This document shows, piece by piece, positions 1 to 7,537 of a DNA stretch of 9,293 nt. The stretch is taken from positions 8,049,292 to 8,058,584 of the forward strand of contig CP070627.1 of assembly GCA_020355945.1 (NCBI GenBank), written 5' to 3'. The position numbers were made by a program, and so were the translations under genes. Within the stretch, counting starts at the first letter, position 1. Every line of letters begins with the position of its first letter. This DNA is from Candidatus Aminicenantota bacterium (GTDB taxonomy: Bacteria > Acidobacteriota > Aminicenantia > UBA2199). Under the pieces are notes generated by a model. That model saw only the letters and a program-made list of their open reading frames with translations, was not told the origin of the DNA and did no database searches.

Positions 1-1433
1 TTAAAGTTGATGTGAATAAAGAAATTGAGGGAATGATTACCTTACAATTAAGCAAAGCGGATATTAATTACAATGAAGAAATTTCGATCCCCATCACCAT
101 AACTTCCAGTCCAGGCCCTCTTTCCCCTCAAACGTTTGACAGTGAGGCTCTGTATTTAAAGGTTAAAAATCTTGAAAGTAAGGTAAAAGAATATGAGGCG
201 AAAATGAACGAATATGAAAAAGAAATAAAAAATTTGCAGGGTCAAATAGCAAAACTCAAGGAAAAAATTAGTCAACTGGGAGGAGAGAAAAATTTTCTTG
301 ATCTCCTAAAAGATAATATATGGCTAATTTTTGTTCTAGGGTTTACTGCTTTCTTTGTCTTTCGGAAATTTCTGAAAAAATCAAAAGACACTGAAAGAGG
401 TATGAAGAAAACTACCTCTTTAGCAACAGCCCCCGTGGAATCAATTCAGAGCCAGGCAGGAGTTGAGCCATCTCAAAATTATAAACAGGTAAAAAAAGAA
501 GATGATAAAAAACTCTCCCCGGATGAGACGAAAACAATTGAAAGAGAGGAAATCAAGCCGCCCCCGGATCAACAATCAACAGGGAAAGTATCAACAGAGC
601 CTTCCCGGCTTCAAGGAACGCCTTCAACTAAAAGTATTATACGAACCGGAAAGAATGTGAACGGCAGCCCACAAAAAGATGAAACCATCCCTGTTGAAAA
701 AAAAGAAATGGAAACACCACAACCTCCAATAAAACCTGGAGAACCGGAGAAGAAAATTTCTCCTCCATTAGATCACAAAGAGCCTGAATATTCATTTACT
801 TTAAGACCCAAAACAGGATCGCCTCTAACTGTAGATGATAAATTCTGGATAGATAAAGAAAAAAGTGGATACTACCCCATTAACCTGGAAGATATCTGGA
901 AAGATACCTTAGTTTCAACGGTTTATTTCAAGCACGAATGCATTATTGATATGAATCTGGTTGTAATTGAAAGCCATCGCAATAGATATAAGACACCTGA
1001 AACAGCGGGATTTCTATTGGGAAATTATATTCCACATAAAGATGAGAAAGGAAACCAGGTTTTTGATGTGGTATGCGATATCTTTGTACCTGCCAAACAT
1101 ACTCGAAGCACCCAGGTAGAAGTTGAATTTACCTCTGAAACATTTGATTATCTTGCTGACCAAATGAAAGAGTACCCTGGATTGAAAACGGTGGGATGGT
1201 TTCATACCCATCCTGGATTGACGGCATTTTTATCTAATCTTGATAAAGATATTCACTTCAACTACTTCCCTGAAGAATGGAAAATCGCAGTGGTAATTGA
1301 TTCGAAAAGCGACCAACTGGGAATATTCACATGGGGGGCAGGCAATAGATTAAACCATGAACCCACTGGTCTGATCAAAAGAGATTTTCCAGGTTGGAAA
1401 TTGCTAATTGATTTGATAACACAAGGTCAATAA
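1..1433 (+). CDS. Membrane-anchored JAMM/MPN metalloprotease (5' partial)
   Basis: The frame is open to the window edge. The first usable start is a GTG at 12, but codons upstream (K-V-D) continue in frame and no Shine-Dalgarno is visible, so the gene probably begins outside the window. Residues below count from that GTG. Residues 1-35 look like the end of a beta-rich extracytoplasmic domain. Residues 45-90 are a charged coiled coil, and 103-119 a single membrane helix followed by basic residues (RKFLKKSK), which suggests N-out/C-in topology. Residues 130-260 are a low-complexity Pro/Lys/Glu linker. A JAMM (Mov34/MPN/PAD-1) domain covers about 305-445. Its Zn-binding and catalytic residues are all present: E330 in ETAGFLLG, H398 and H400 in GWFHTHP, S408 and D411. 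The family cleaves isopeptide or C-terminal ubiquitin-like linkages. The next gene encodes a clear paralogue of this domain. The substrate is unknown. Confidence 0.88.
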   Translation, partial: KVDVNKEIEGMITLQLSKADINYNEEISIPITITSSPGPLSPQTFDSEALYLKVKNLESKVKEYEAKMNEYEKEIKNLQGQIAKLKEKISQLGGEKNFLDLLKDNIWLIFVLGFTAFFVFRKFLKKSKDTERGMKKTTSLATAPVESIQSQAGVEPSQNYKQVKKEDDKKLSPDETKTIEREEIKPPPDQQSTGKVSTEPSRLQGTPSTKSIIRTGKNVNGSPQKDETIPVEKKEMETPQPPIKPGEPEKKISPPLDHKEPEYSFTLRPKTGSPLTVDDKFWIDKEKSGYYPINLEDIWKDTLVSTVYFKHECIIDMNLVVIESHRNRYKTPETAGFLLGNYIPHKDEKGNQVFDVVCDIFVPAKHTRSTQVEVEFTSETFDYLADQMKEYPGLKTVGWFHTHPGLTAFLSNLDKDIHFNYFPEEWKIAVVIDSKSDQLGIFTWGAGNRLNHEPTGLIKRDFPGWKLLIDLITQGQ

Positions 1434-1444
1434 AGTCTTTAAAA

Positions 1445-1999
1445 ATGCAAAAGAATATGATTGTATTGAAACCGAAGAGAAAGGATCCAGGTTTAAAAAA
1501 TTCCAAACATCCGAAAATTCTATTCCAGGTCTCCGCATTTGATAACATGATCATCTATTTGAAAAGTAATTTAACCATAGAACAGGGTGGATTTTTGTTA
1601 GGAAAATCAAAACCAAATGATGGTATTGATATTTCGGTTTTTATACCAGCATTTCACACCATTGCTACAAAGTCTTCTCTACAATTTACAGCAAAAACCT
1701 GGGATGAATACGATGATCAAAAAAAAGAAAAATTTCCCGGCCTGGAACTGGTTGGATGGGCCCATACTCATCCTGACTTAGGGGCTTTCCTTTCCAATAA
1801 AGACAAAACTGTAAATATGTTCTTCAAATACATCGCTGTTGTTTGGGACCCCCTGCGAAAGGAGATTGGCTTTTTTTATTTGAAAAGCTCACCGGAACCA
1901 CTTATTCCAGTGCAAATTACCGGGAAACCCCGGATACAAATTGATTTCAAAAACTATGAAATCGAGAAAATTGATGAAGCAATTGGGGTAAAAAAATGA
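1445..1999 (+). CDS. Soluble JAMM/MPN domain protein, paralogue of the upstream gene
   Basis: This 184-residue protein is essentially a single JAMM domain (about 22-150) with no signal peptide or membrane segment, so it is probably cytoplasmic. The motif is complete: E46 in EQGGFLLG, H107 and H109 in GWAHTHP, S117 and D120. The core aligns with the C-terminal domain of the preceding gene (FPGLELVGWAHTHP against YPGLKTVGWFHTHP, then AFLSN-x-DK in both), which indicates duplication. The start lies 11 nt after the upstream stop with no good Shine-Dalgarno, so translation is probably coupled. The 3' end overlaps the vWA gene by 4 nt (ATGA). Known prokaryotic JAMM proteins of this HTHP type often neighbour ubiquitin-like, E1 or E2 genes, but none is in the window. 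Two tandem JAMM proteins, one tethered and one soluble, suggest a shared or competing substrate; that is inference. Confidence 0.9.
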   Translation: MQKNMIVLKPKRKDPGLKNSKHPKILFQVSAFDNMIIYLKSNLTIEQGGFLLGKSKPNDGIDISVFIPAFHTIATKSSLQFTAKTWDEYDDQKKEKFPGLELVGWAHTHPDLGAFLSNKDKTVNMFFKYIAVVWDPLRKEIGFFYLKSSPEPLIPVQITGKPRIQIDFKNYEIEKIDEAIGVKK

Positions 2000-4218
2000 A
2001 AAAATCGATTTTGCTCTCACTCGTTTTAATACTTTTGCTGGCTGTACGAATAGGTGCAATTGATGCGGATGAAATATTGGTAAGGATTTCTCAGGTTGAC
2101 ATATCTAAGTGCCCTGATGTAAATTTATATGTATCGGTTACCGACCCCAATGGGGATCCAATACCAGGAATAAATCAGAAAAGTTTTGCCATTTCTGAAA
2201 TAAAAGAAAATGAAAAGAGAAACGCAAAAATTATTTCTGTGGTGGGAATAAAAAAGGCACCCGTTCCGGTAAATATCATCCTTCTGTTGGATACCAGTCT
2301 TAGTATGGAAGGTGAAAAGCTGTGGCAGGCGAAAGAAGCAGTAAAAGCTTTTTTGAGACAATCTTTATCCCATTTTTCAGTGGCCTTCTCTTCTTTTAAT
2401 GACAGGGTGAACCAAACCATTCCTATTTCAAGGTATAGTTATTCGGAAACATTTGAGCAAGTTGAAGCCGAAGGACTTACCCAATTATACGGCGCTCTCT
2501 GGCAAAAAATAAGAGAATTAAAAGATGAAAGGGGTAGGAAAGTGATTGTCCTTCTATCAGATGGAGCAGATAATATAAATACTGAGTATAATAAAACGAA
2601 ATTGTTCGAAGAAATATCACTCTCCAATGTTTCCGTTTATACCATTGGCTTGGGTGATGATGCCATGGAAAAAGAGCTTGAAGATATCGCCGATAGAACC
2701 GGTGGTGAATATTACTATTCACCGGACGAATATGAATTAAAAACCATTTTTAAAGGTATTGCTGAAAATATTGCCAATGAGTTCTTGGTGAAATACAAAA
2801 CGCCCTTTACGGATTTTCGCGGATTAAAACGAAATGTATCTGTGGTTGTCTCTAAAAATAATAAACAATACGTAAATTCAACTTCTTACATTGGCTGGGA
2901 TTTCATCGGTATATGTGCTCCCAATTGGGAACTATTCATGAGCGGATTGGTGGTTCTTTTTTCAATTCTTGCTTTTTTGATTCTTGTACTTCCTTTATTT
3001 AAAATGGCTCATTTTCGGGCTTTATACATTCATCCGTATGGAAAAATTGAATCCAGACCCGTTAAAACAAAATTTGATTTATACACCCATCTACCATTTA
3101 CAGATACAACCCGGGTGGTGACAAAGTGTAAACATTTGATATCTCTTGAAGGTTGGAAACGTAATGGAAACAAGTGTACGGAATATCCGAACCGCTGCAG
3201 TTACGGGATTGGAAACCCTAATTACAAAATTGATTTTTTTAATCAAAGAGGTATGAATAAATATCTCAATTGGCTGTGGTTTGGAGCTTTGGGTGGATTT
3301 GGCTCATGGATCCTAACAGGATTTGTTTTAGAAATGATTTCATTAGAAGCTATTTCGAACACTATATTAAAAACTTTATTAGAATTAGAAATTATCAGTA
3401 CAACCTTATTGTGGGGCAGTGAAGTGGTTTCCAGTTTGCGAGCTGCAATTACCGGATTATTTGTAGGAGGCTGCTTAGGATTTACACTGGGGATTGTTGA
3501 AGAATTACTGCAAGGCTTCTCCTTTTATTCAATAGTTAAGATACTGGTAAGAACGATATTCAGTGCCATAGTAGGAGGATTCGGCTTTTTATTCGCTAAT
3601 CTTTTGTTTATAAAGCTCTTAAATTCGGATTACCAGGGCCGGCTAATAAGCTGGCTAATTCTCGGTGGTATTCTTGGGGGTGGTTTGACATTTTATTCAG
3701 GTTCTGAATTCTGGAAAGGTTTGCTCGGTGGATTATTGGGAGCAATAACAGGATTCCATCTTTATTATATAAGTATAACCACCAGTATATGGAACTTTGA
3801 AATTGGAAAACTAATAGGTTTAATATTTTTAGGTTCCAGCATCGGTTTAATTGCATCGCTGGTCATTTCAAAACTCCAGGAATTCTATCTTGAATGTGTC
3901 TCCGGTTATAAGAGCGGGACGGTAATCCCTGTTAGTAAATGGTTAAAAAAGAGAGATAGTAATCTAATTATCGGCCATGCAAAAGATAGCCACATCTGGA
4001 TTCATTGGGATAAAAATGTTTGCCATCATCATTGTAAAATACATATTGAGTTCAATAAGCAAATGGTTGTTTTAACTCCATTGTCAAAGAATTGCCACGT
4101 AGAAGTTAATAACCGGACCATTTCCAGGCCCTCCAGGATAAAAGATGGAGACATTATTAGAATTGGTAATACATCATTCAAATATCATGAGAAACGAAAA
4201 TATTTAAAAAAATCTTAG
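1996..4218 (+). CDS. vWA - multi-membrane-segment - FHA-like domain protein
   Basis: A 740-residue protein. Residues 1-24 form a Sec-type signal peptide (KK, then a Leu-rich core, then A-I-D-A). A vWA domain spans about 90-260 with a complete MIDAS: D99-x-S101-x-S103 (DTSLS), T162 and D189 (LLSDG). Residues 313-335 form a membrane helix. About 336-420 is predicted cytoplasmic and holds C378, H380, C394 and C401, a possible metal site. Six Gly-rich hydrophobic helices follow (about 425-447, 486-505, 514-541, 551-567, 573-596, 603-626). Seven helices put the C-terminal FHA-like domain (about 655-733) in the cytoplasm. That domain is recognised by LIIGHAKDSHIWI, VCHHH, SKNCHVEVNN and IKDGDIIRIG. 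The usual phosphopeptide-binding Arg and Ser are replaced (H661, C676). The start overlaps the JAMM stop by ATGA, so this is a tight operon. A sensor or scaffold joining outside ligand binding to the JAMM enzymes is inference. Confidence 0.85.
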   Translation: MKKSILLSLVLILLLAVRIGAIDADEILVRISQVDISKCPDVNLYVSVTDPNGDPIPGINQKSFAISEIKENEKRNAKIISVVGIKKAPVPVNIILLLDTSLSMEGEKLWQAKEAVKAFLRQSLSHFSVAFSSFNDRVNQTIPISRYSYSETFEQVEAEGLTQLYGALWQKIRELKDERGRKVIVLLSDGADNINTEYNKTKLFEEISLSNVSVYTIGLGDDAMEKELEDIADRTGGEYYYSPDEYELKTIFKGIAENIANEFLVKYKTPFTDFRGLKRNVSVVVSKNNKQYVNSTSYIGWDFIGICAPNWELFMSGLVVLFSILAFLILVLPLFKMAHFRALYIHPYGKIESRPVKTKFDLYTHLPFTDTTRVVTKCKHLISLEGWKRNGNKCTEYPNRCSYGIGNPNYKIDFFNQRGMNKYLNWLWFGALGGFGSWILTGFVLEMISLEAISNTILKTLLELEIISTTLLWGSEVVSSLRAAITGLFVGGCLGFTLGIVEELLQGFSFYSIVKILVRTIFSAIVGGFGFLFANLLFIKLLNSDYQGRLISWLILGGILGGGLTFYSGSEFWKGLLGGLLGAITGFHLYYISITTSIWNFEIGKLIGLIFLGSSIGLIASLVISKLQEFYLECVSGYKSGTVIPVSKWLKKRDSNLIIGHAKDSHIWIHWDKNVCHHHCKIHIEFNKQMVVLTPLSKNCHVEVNNRTISRPSRIKDGDIIRIGNTSFKYHEKRKYLKKS

Positions 4219-4263
4219 ATGACTCCTTTTTTGAGTGGCCTTTTTCCCTACCTCATTATTCCT
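4219..4263. other. Convergent intergenic gap, weak possible bidirectional terminator
   Basis: This 45-nt gap separates the converging vWA-FHA and CHAT genes. It contains a 4-bp inverted repeat ACTC...GAGT (4222-4236) around a T-run, then GGCC and five T (4241-4245). The stem is short and the case for a real intrinsic terminator is weak. No longer stem is visible. Confidence 0.25.
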
Positions 4264-5376
4264 TTACACGATCAATTGAAAAACACCCCAATAGAACGGA
4301 TGACGCCATTTTTCCTGCTTCATAATATGCATGCGGGCGCCCTGGAATGCCTTTCCAATTGGCAGTCCTGCAAATAAGTTTTCATAAAATTTTTTCCAGA
4401 ATTCCACCGCAGACTCGTCGTTTACCGGCCACCTGGTACCGATAACCGCCCTAGCCCCGGCTGCTTTAAATGCCCAGGCCAATCCCATAATACCTTCCCC
4501 TAAAATACTCTTTCCCTCATGAGTAGAACAGGCACTCAATACCACTAAATCGCACTGCCGCAAATCCATTAGCATTATATCATGATAACCCACAGCTCCT
4601 AAAATAGGATTCTCCCGGGAGTCCTTGTTGGAGAGAGCGATAAAACCGGATGAGGGATTTTCCTCTGAGGTAATACCGTGGGTCGAAATGTGCATGATTT
4701 GGGGAGCTTTCCTGCCGGATAACTGCAAGAAGTTGTTCCTATTGGAATCGGACTCAAGGAAAAGCTCTAAAAAGGTATTGGTTTTTGTTTTAATAATATC
4801 TTCGATTGATTTTGCCTCCATTTTGGTGCCTTTGAGATGCCGAAACTTCCCATCAAAATCAGAATTGGCGAATAGGGCTATTTTTTCAATAGATAATTGT
4901 TTTTCCAGTATTGATAAATCCTTATTTTGCCCGGTTAGAAGAACAGACGTCATTTTTTCGCCCAGCCAATGAGTCACCGCTCCTGTTTGCTTATTAACCG
5001 ACAAAGGCAGCGCGTCAAGGGGAATGCGGTGATAAATGCTGGTAGAGCGTACACCCATTAATGAGGGCAGGCTAGAATCACCCGGTACTGGTAATAAGGC
5101 ACGTTTAAGCTTCAGTCCTACTTTTATAATATAATCCAAAAAAACGGGACGTTTGAGAAAAGCCATGTATTCTTTTATATTTTTTTTATCTATTTCAACT
5201 TCGGGGAAATCAGCCTCCCAATTATTATCGGCATATACCACGCTTATTACCGGCGCCCTGGGTTTTTTCATCTTCAAAAAGTTGGATATTTCAATGTGAA
5301 TGATCTCAGGATAATCGAAATCGAGCTTTTTTTGGTTTCGAGGTGGTTCATGGTGGCTGTACAGGGGATACAGCAA
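4264..5376 (-). CDS. CHAT-domain caspase-like protease, catalytic part (probably the 3' piece of a frameshifted gene)
   Basis: The 370-codon frame opens at a TTG (5376) with no Shine-Dalgarno, inside the preceding frame. Residues 215-370 are a CHAT domain (caspase/HetF-associated, clan CD cysteine peptidase). Catalytic His is H233 in MHISTHG and catalytic Cys is C283 in VVLSACST. The family's GLAWAFKAAGARAVIGTRWPVND block and the C-terminal HPFYWGVFQLI block are present. The N-terminal part (about 20-215) is alpha/beta with no named domain. The fold extends upstream of the TTG only if joined to the 5277-5732 frame: one extra A in the A7 run (5327-5333), or a -1 slip there, gives one protein of about 489 residues. 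CHAT proteases cleave protein partners in bacterial immunity (for example Craspase/TPR-CHAT); this one's substrate is unknown. It follows the TIR-pseudoCHAT gene in the same operon. The intact catalytic dyad argues against long-standing decay. Confidence 0.85.
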   Translation of the reverse strand: MLYPLYSHHEPPRNQKKLDFDYPEIIHIEISNFLKMKKPRAPVISVVYADNNWEADFPEVEIDKKNIKEYMAFLKRPVFLDYIIKVGLKLKRALLPVPGDSSLPSLMGVRSTSIYHRIPLDALPLSVNKQTGAVTHWLGEKMTSVLLTGQNKDLSILEKQLSIEKIALFANSDFDGKFRHLKGTKMEAKSIEDIIKTKTNTFLELFLESDSNRNNFLQLSGRKAPQIMHISTHGITSEENPSSGFIALSNKDSRENPILGAVGYHDIMLMDLRQCDLVVLSACSTHEGKSILGEGIMGLAWAFKAAGARAVIGTRWPVNDESAVEFWKKFYENLFAGLPIGKAFQGARMHIMKQEKWRHPFYWGVFQLIV

Positions 5377-5732
5377 TGTTCTTTTAGTAAGTCTGCAATG
5401 ACAGGGGCCCCCTTCAGCAACTCCTTCTCATCTAAGAAGGTAAAAATTGCAGACAAATCCAAAATATATATTATGATGGAAGTTTTTTCCAGGTCAAACA
5501 GCCGGGATACCAGTGGGGAAATTGGTTCCCAGGTGATTGTTTCACCTTTGTCTTGCCGGTATCGAACCAGGAAAAACCCTGCCTCCAATTGGGCAGGCGA
5601 ATCACTTTCGGCCACTTGCTTTATTTCAGGGATGAGTTTTTCCAATTCGGAATAATCATCATTTTCTTTCGCCATGTTCCTCTTTTTTTCAAAATGGGGA
5701 TCAAATGTTCCCAGTGATGATCTATTAATCAT
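5274..5732 (-). CDS. N-terminal part of the CHAT protein, out of frame with the catalytic part
   Basis: The start is ATG at 5732 (MINRSSLGTF), chosen because GGGAGGTG lies 7 nt upstream and because it overlaps the TIR gene's stop by 8 nt (ATGATTAA), typical of translational coupling. A more upstream in-frame ATG at 5759 lies inside the TIR gene. A second candidate, ATG for MAKEND, has GAGG only 3 nt away. The frame gives 152 residues: helical about 20-45, then alternating strand/helix (FLVRYRQ, SIIIYILDLSAIFTFL, APVIADLLKEH). There are no recognisable catalytic motifs. The last 17 residues, after the A7 run, look non-coding, whereas the -1 frame from the same point continues sensibly into the CHAT protein. 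I read this as the N-terminal part of the CHAT gene rather than an independent gene. An independent small partner protein remains possible. Confidence 0.6.
   Translation of the reverse strand: MINRSSLGTFDPHFEKKRNMAKENDDYSELEKLIPEIKQVAESDSPAQLEAGFFLVRYRQDKGETITWEPISPLVSRLFDLEKTSIIIYILDLSAIFTFLDEKELLKGAPVIADLLKEHCCIPCTATMNHLETKKSSISIILRSFTLKYPTF
5327..5333 (-). other. A7 run at the frame switch in the CHAT gene
   Basis: On the - strand the upstream frame reads ACC AAA AAA AGC and the catalytic frame reads CAA AAA AAG CTC over the same bases. This is a -1 relationship centred on seven consecutive A. A slip back by one base, or one missing A, joins T133-K-K-K-L-D-F-D-Y into an uninterrupted protein. 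The A AAA AAG heptamer resembles the dnaX slippery site, but here it is not phased to the incoming frame in the classical way. No downstream pseudoknot was worked out. Confidence 0.55.
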
Positions 5733-7413
5733 TAATAAACACCTCCCGGATTCTCTCAAAATCCTTCTTCAATTTGAACATTTCATGGATTTTCTTGTTG
5801 TTTTTGCTATACTGCGTATATAAGTGTAATCCCAATAGCAAAGACATTACTACAAAAAACATAACTATATCATTTTCTTCAGGGAGTGAATCGGAATATG
5901 TCAGTAAAACGATAAAAACAATCAAAGTCAGGCCCCCTAATATTGTATACCACAATTTGCATTTTTTAAGGGATTTGTCTATATCATTTTCGCTAAAGTG
6001 ATACTTTCTATAGAAACGTTTATCGTTGTCATCCAGGAATTCATAATATAAATCCCCGGAGTCCTTAAGATGGAGATCCGGCGCAATATCCTTGCTCAAC
6101 TCCTCATACCTGGACAGCAGTTTAAAATATCGATCAACAGCATTTTTAGGTCCTGAATATTTCGTGGAAATATTGACACCCAAAATAAGAGAACCAAAAG
6201 GAATTACAAACATCCCCAATGCACCTAACTTCGAGAATAGACCAAGAAAAAGTCCCAAAAAAATAAGTCCCACTATCAGCCAGCCGATGATAAAATATAT
6301 CATTTTTTTGTCTCTTATTTCTTTGACTGCCAGGTCTTTGGGATTATCCTTAGCCAGGACATATTTGGTAATATGCGCTTGATACTCAGGTGGCAAAACT
6401 CTTAATATTAATTTTTTTACTTCCGGTTCCGAGAGTACTTGAGATTCAATTTCAAACACCCGGAGAAGTTTTTTTAAACCGCTGGCATAACTTTTAAAAT
6501 CAACATATATAAAAGATTTTAGGAAATTCGGTATTTCGCAATCGCCAAAAATGACGGGAATAATTCGTGCGTCTTCTTTATTATAGCGATTGAAGGCCAA
6601 TCCTAACTCAAAGTTTACCCAACGGGAATCTATGGAATTGGGAGTCAGGAGAACGATGAAATAATCACTTTCTTGAATTCCTTTAGATATTTTTTGAAGT
6701 AAAGAGGCGCCGGGTAAAGCCGACCAGGCAGCATACCAAACCTTGATGCCATATTTTTTCAGGTCTTTGGCAAGACGTTCGGAATGTAAAATCTCATCCT
6801 TATGAGAATAACACAGAAACACCGTTTTTTGTTTTCTTTGAGCCAGGAGTTTTGGATTTTTATACAGGACAGGGTTTAAAGATTTGGAAATATTGTAAAA
6901 TTGAGCAGCGTTACATCCAAATTTAAAAGCTTCTTCAACAGGTTTTCCTGCACCTAGAGCATCGTAGAAGCCGACAGCAAATTCGATAGCTGTTTTACGC
7001 GGGACCTGTTGATTCATACCGATGACATAGTCGATATGTTTATTGATCGCTTCCGCTTGCGCTGCTGAATAATCCGCATTCAAAAGAACGCATTGTATTT
7101 GCCCGGCGAATAATTCAAACAACCCGGAAAGTGCATCCGAATAAACAAATATTGCATTTCCTGTCTCATCTTCTACCTTAAGTCCATCTTCTTCACCAAA
7201 TCCGCAAAAATGAACGATTTGGGGTTCATAATCCATTATGGCTCGACGAATATCTCTCAGGCGGACTGCCCAATTTGACTTAATTTCAAACTGATCTCGA
7301 TATTTTGAGCGCCGTAATCCTTCCTCGATTTCACGGACTTCCTCATCAAGGCGTAAGCGAGCGGTATCTTTTGGATTTGCCGACAGCACAAGAATTCTCT
7401 TTGATGAATTCAT
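5725..7413 (-). CDS. Degenerate CHAT - TIR - four membrane helices protein
   Basis: The start is ATG at 7413 (MNSSKRILVL), preceded by GAGGAG with a 7-nt spacer; a TTG five codons upstream falls in the Shine-Dalgarno itself. The protein has 562 residues. Residues 6-170 match a CHAT-like domain common in bacterial multidomain signalling proteins (ILVLSANPKDTARLRLDEEV, then VHFxGxG, then VLLNAxYS, then YVIGMN, then AIEFAVGFYDALGAG). The catalytic positions are changed: the usual GHG is GFG (F72) and the usual LNACYS is LNADYS (D114), so this domain should be inactive. Residues 196-320 are a TIR_2-type domain: TVFLCYSHKD, KVWYAAWSALPGASL (BB loop) and SRWVNFEL with E269 as the likely NADase glutamate. 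Hydrophobic helices lie near 372-393, 397-413, 487-504 and 515-531. It is the first gene of a two-gene operon and overlaps the CHAT gene by 8 nt. A membrane-bound TIR effector or sensor with a pseudo-protease domain is inferred. Confidence 0.88.
   Translation of the reverse strand: MNSSKRILVLSANPKDTARLRLDEEVREIEEGLRRSKYRDQFEIKSNWAVRLRDIRRAIMDYEPQIVHFCGFGEEDGLKVEDETGNAIFVYSDALSGLFELFAGQIQCVLLNADYSAAQAEAINKHIDYVIGMNQQVPRKTAIEFAVGFYDALGAGKPVEEAFKFGCNAAQFYNISKSLNPVLYKNPKLLAQRKQKTVFLCYSHKDEILHSERLAKDLKKYGIKVWYAAWSALPGASLLQKISKGIQESDYFIVLLTPNSIDSRWVNFELGLAFNRYNKEDARIIPVIFGDCEIPNFLKSFIYVDFKSYASGLKKLLRVFEIESQVLSEPEVKKLILRVLPPEYQAHITKYVLAKDNPKDLAVKEIRDKKMIYFIIGWLIVGLIFLGLFLGLFSKLGALGMFVIPFGSLILGVNISTKYSGPKNAVDRYFKLLSRYEELSKDIAPDLHLKDSGDLYYEFLDDNDKRFYRKYHFSENDIDKSLKKCKLWYTILGGLTLIVFIVLLTYSDSLPEENDIVMFFVVMSLLLGLHLYTQYSKNNKKIHEMFKLKKDFERIREVFIND
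5740..5747 (-). promoter_or_regulatory. Shine-Dalgarno GGGAGGTG for the CHAT gene
   Basis: GGGAGGTG sits 7 nt before ATG 5732, inside the 3' end of the TIR gene. It decides the start of the N-terminal CHAT frame and supports coupled translation. Confidence 0.75.
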
Positions 7414-7420
7414 TTTCAGT

Positions 7421-7426
7421 CTCCTC
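7421..7426 (-). promoter_or_regulatory. Shine-Dalgarno GAGGAG for the TIR gene
   Basis: GAGGAG with a 7-nt spacer to ATG 7413. It rules out the upstream TTG at 7428 as the start. Confidence 0.75.
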
Positions 7427-7508
7427 AAAATTTTTCTTTATTCATTGCTGACTCGAAATAAAACGCAAACAAATTGTTTTACTAAATTTCATCATTAGCC
7501 CCCTAACT

Positions 7509-7537
7509 TTTATAGCACAAAGAATAAGCAATATCAA
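7509..7537 (-). promoter_or_regulatory. Sigma70-type promoter of the TIR-CHAT operon
   Basis: On the - strand, -35 TTGATA (7537-7532), a 17-nt spacer, and -10 TATAAA (7514-7509). Transcription should begin near 7500, giving a leader of about 90 nt before ATG 7413. No clear operator palindrome is visible. Confidence 0.6.

Noticed and set aside
4222..4245. Possible intrinsic terminator in the convergent gap
   Set aside because: The stem is only about 4 bp; kept as a low-confidence note, not called as a terminator.
4625..4972. 115-codon + strand open frame
   Set aside because: It lies antisense to the CHAT catalytic region, whose protein motifs are unmistakable.
5296..5655. 119-codon + strand open frame opposite the CHAT N-terminal part
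   Set aside because: Antisense shadow without a ribosome site or recognisable motif.
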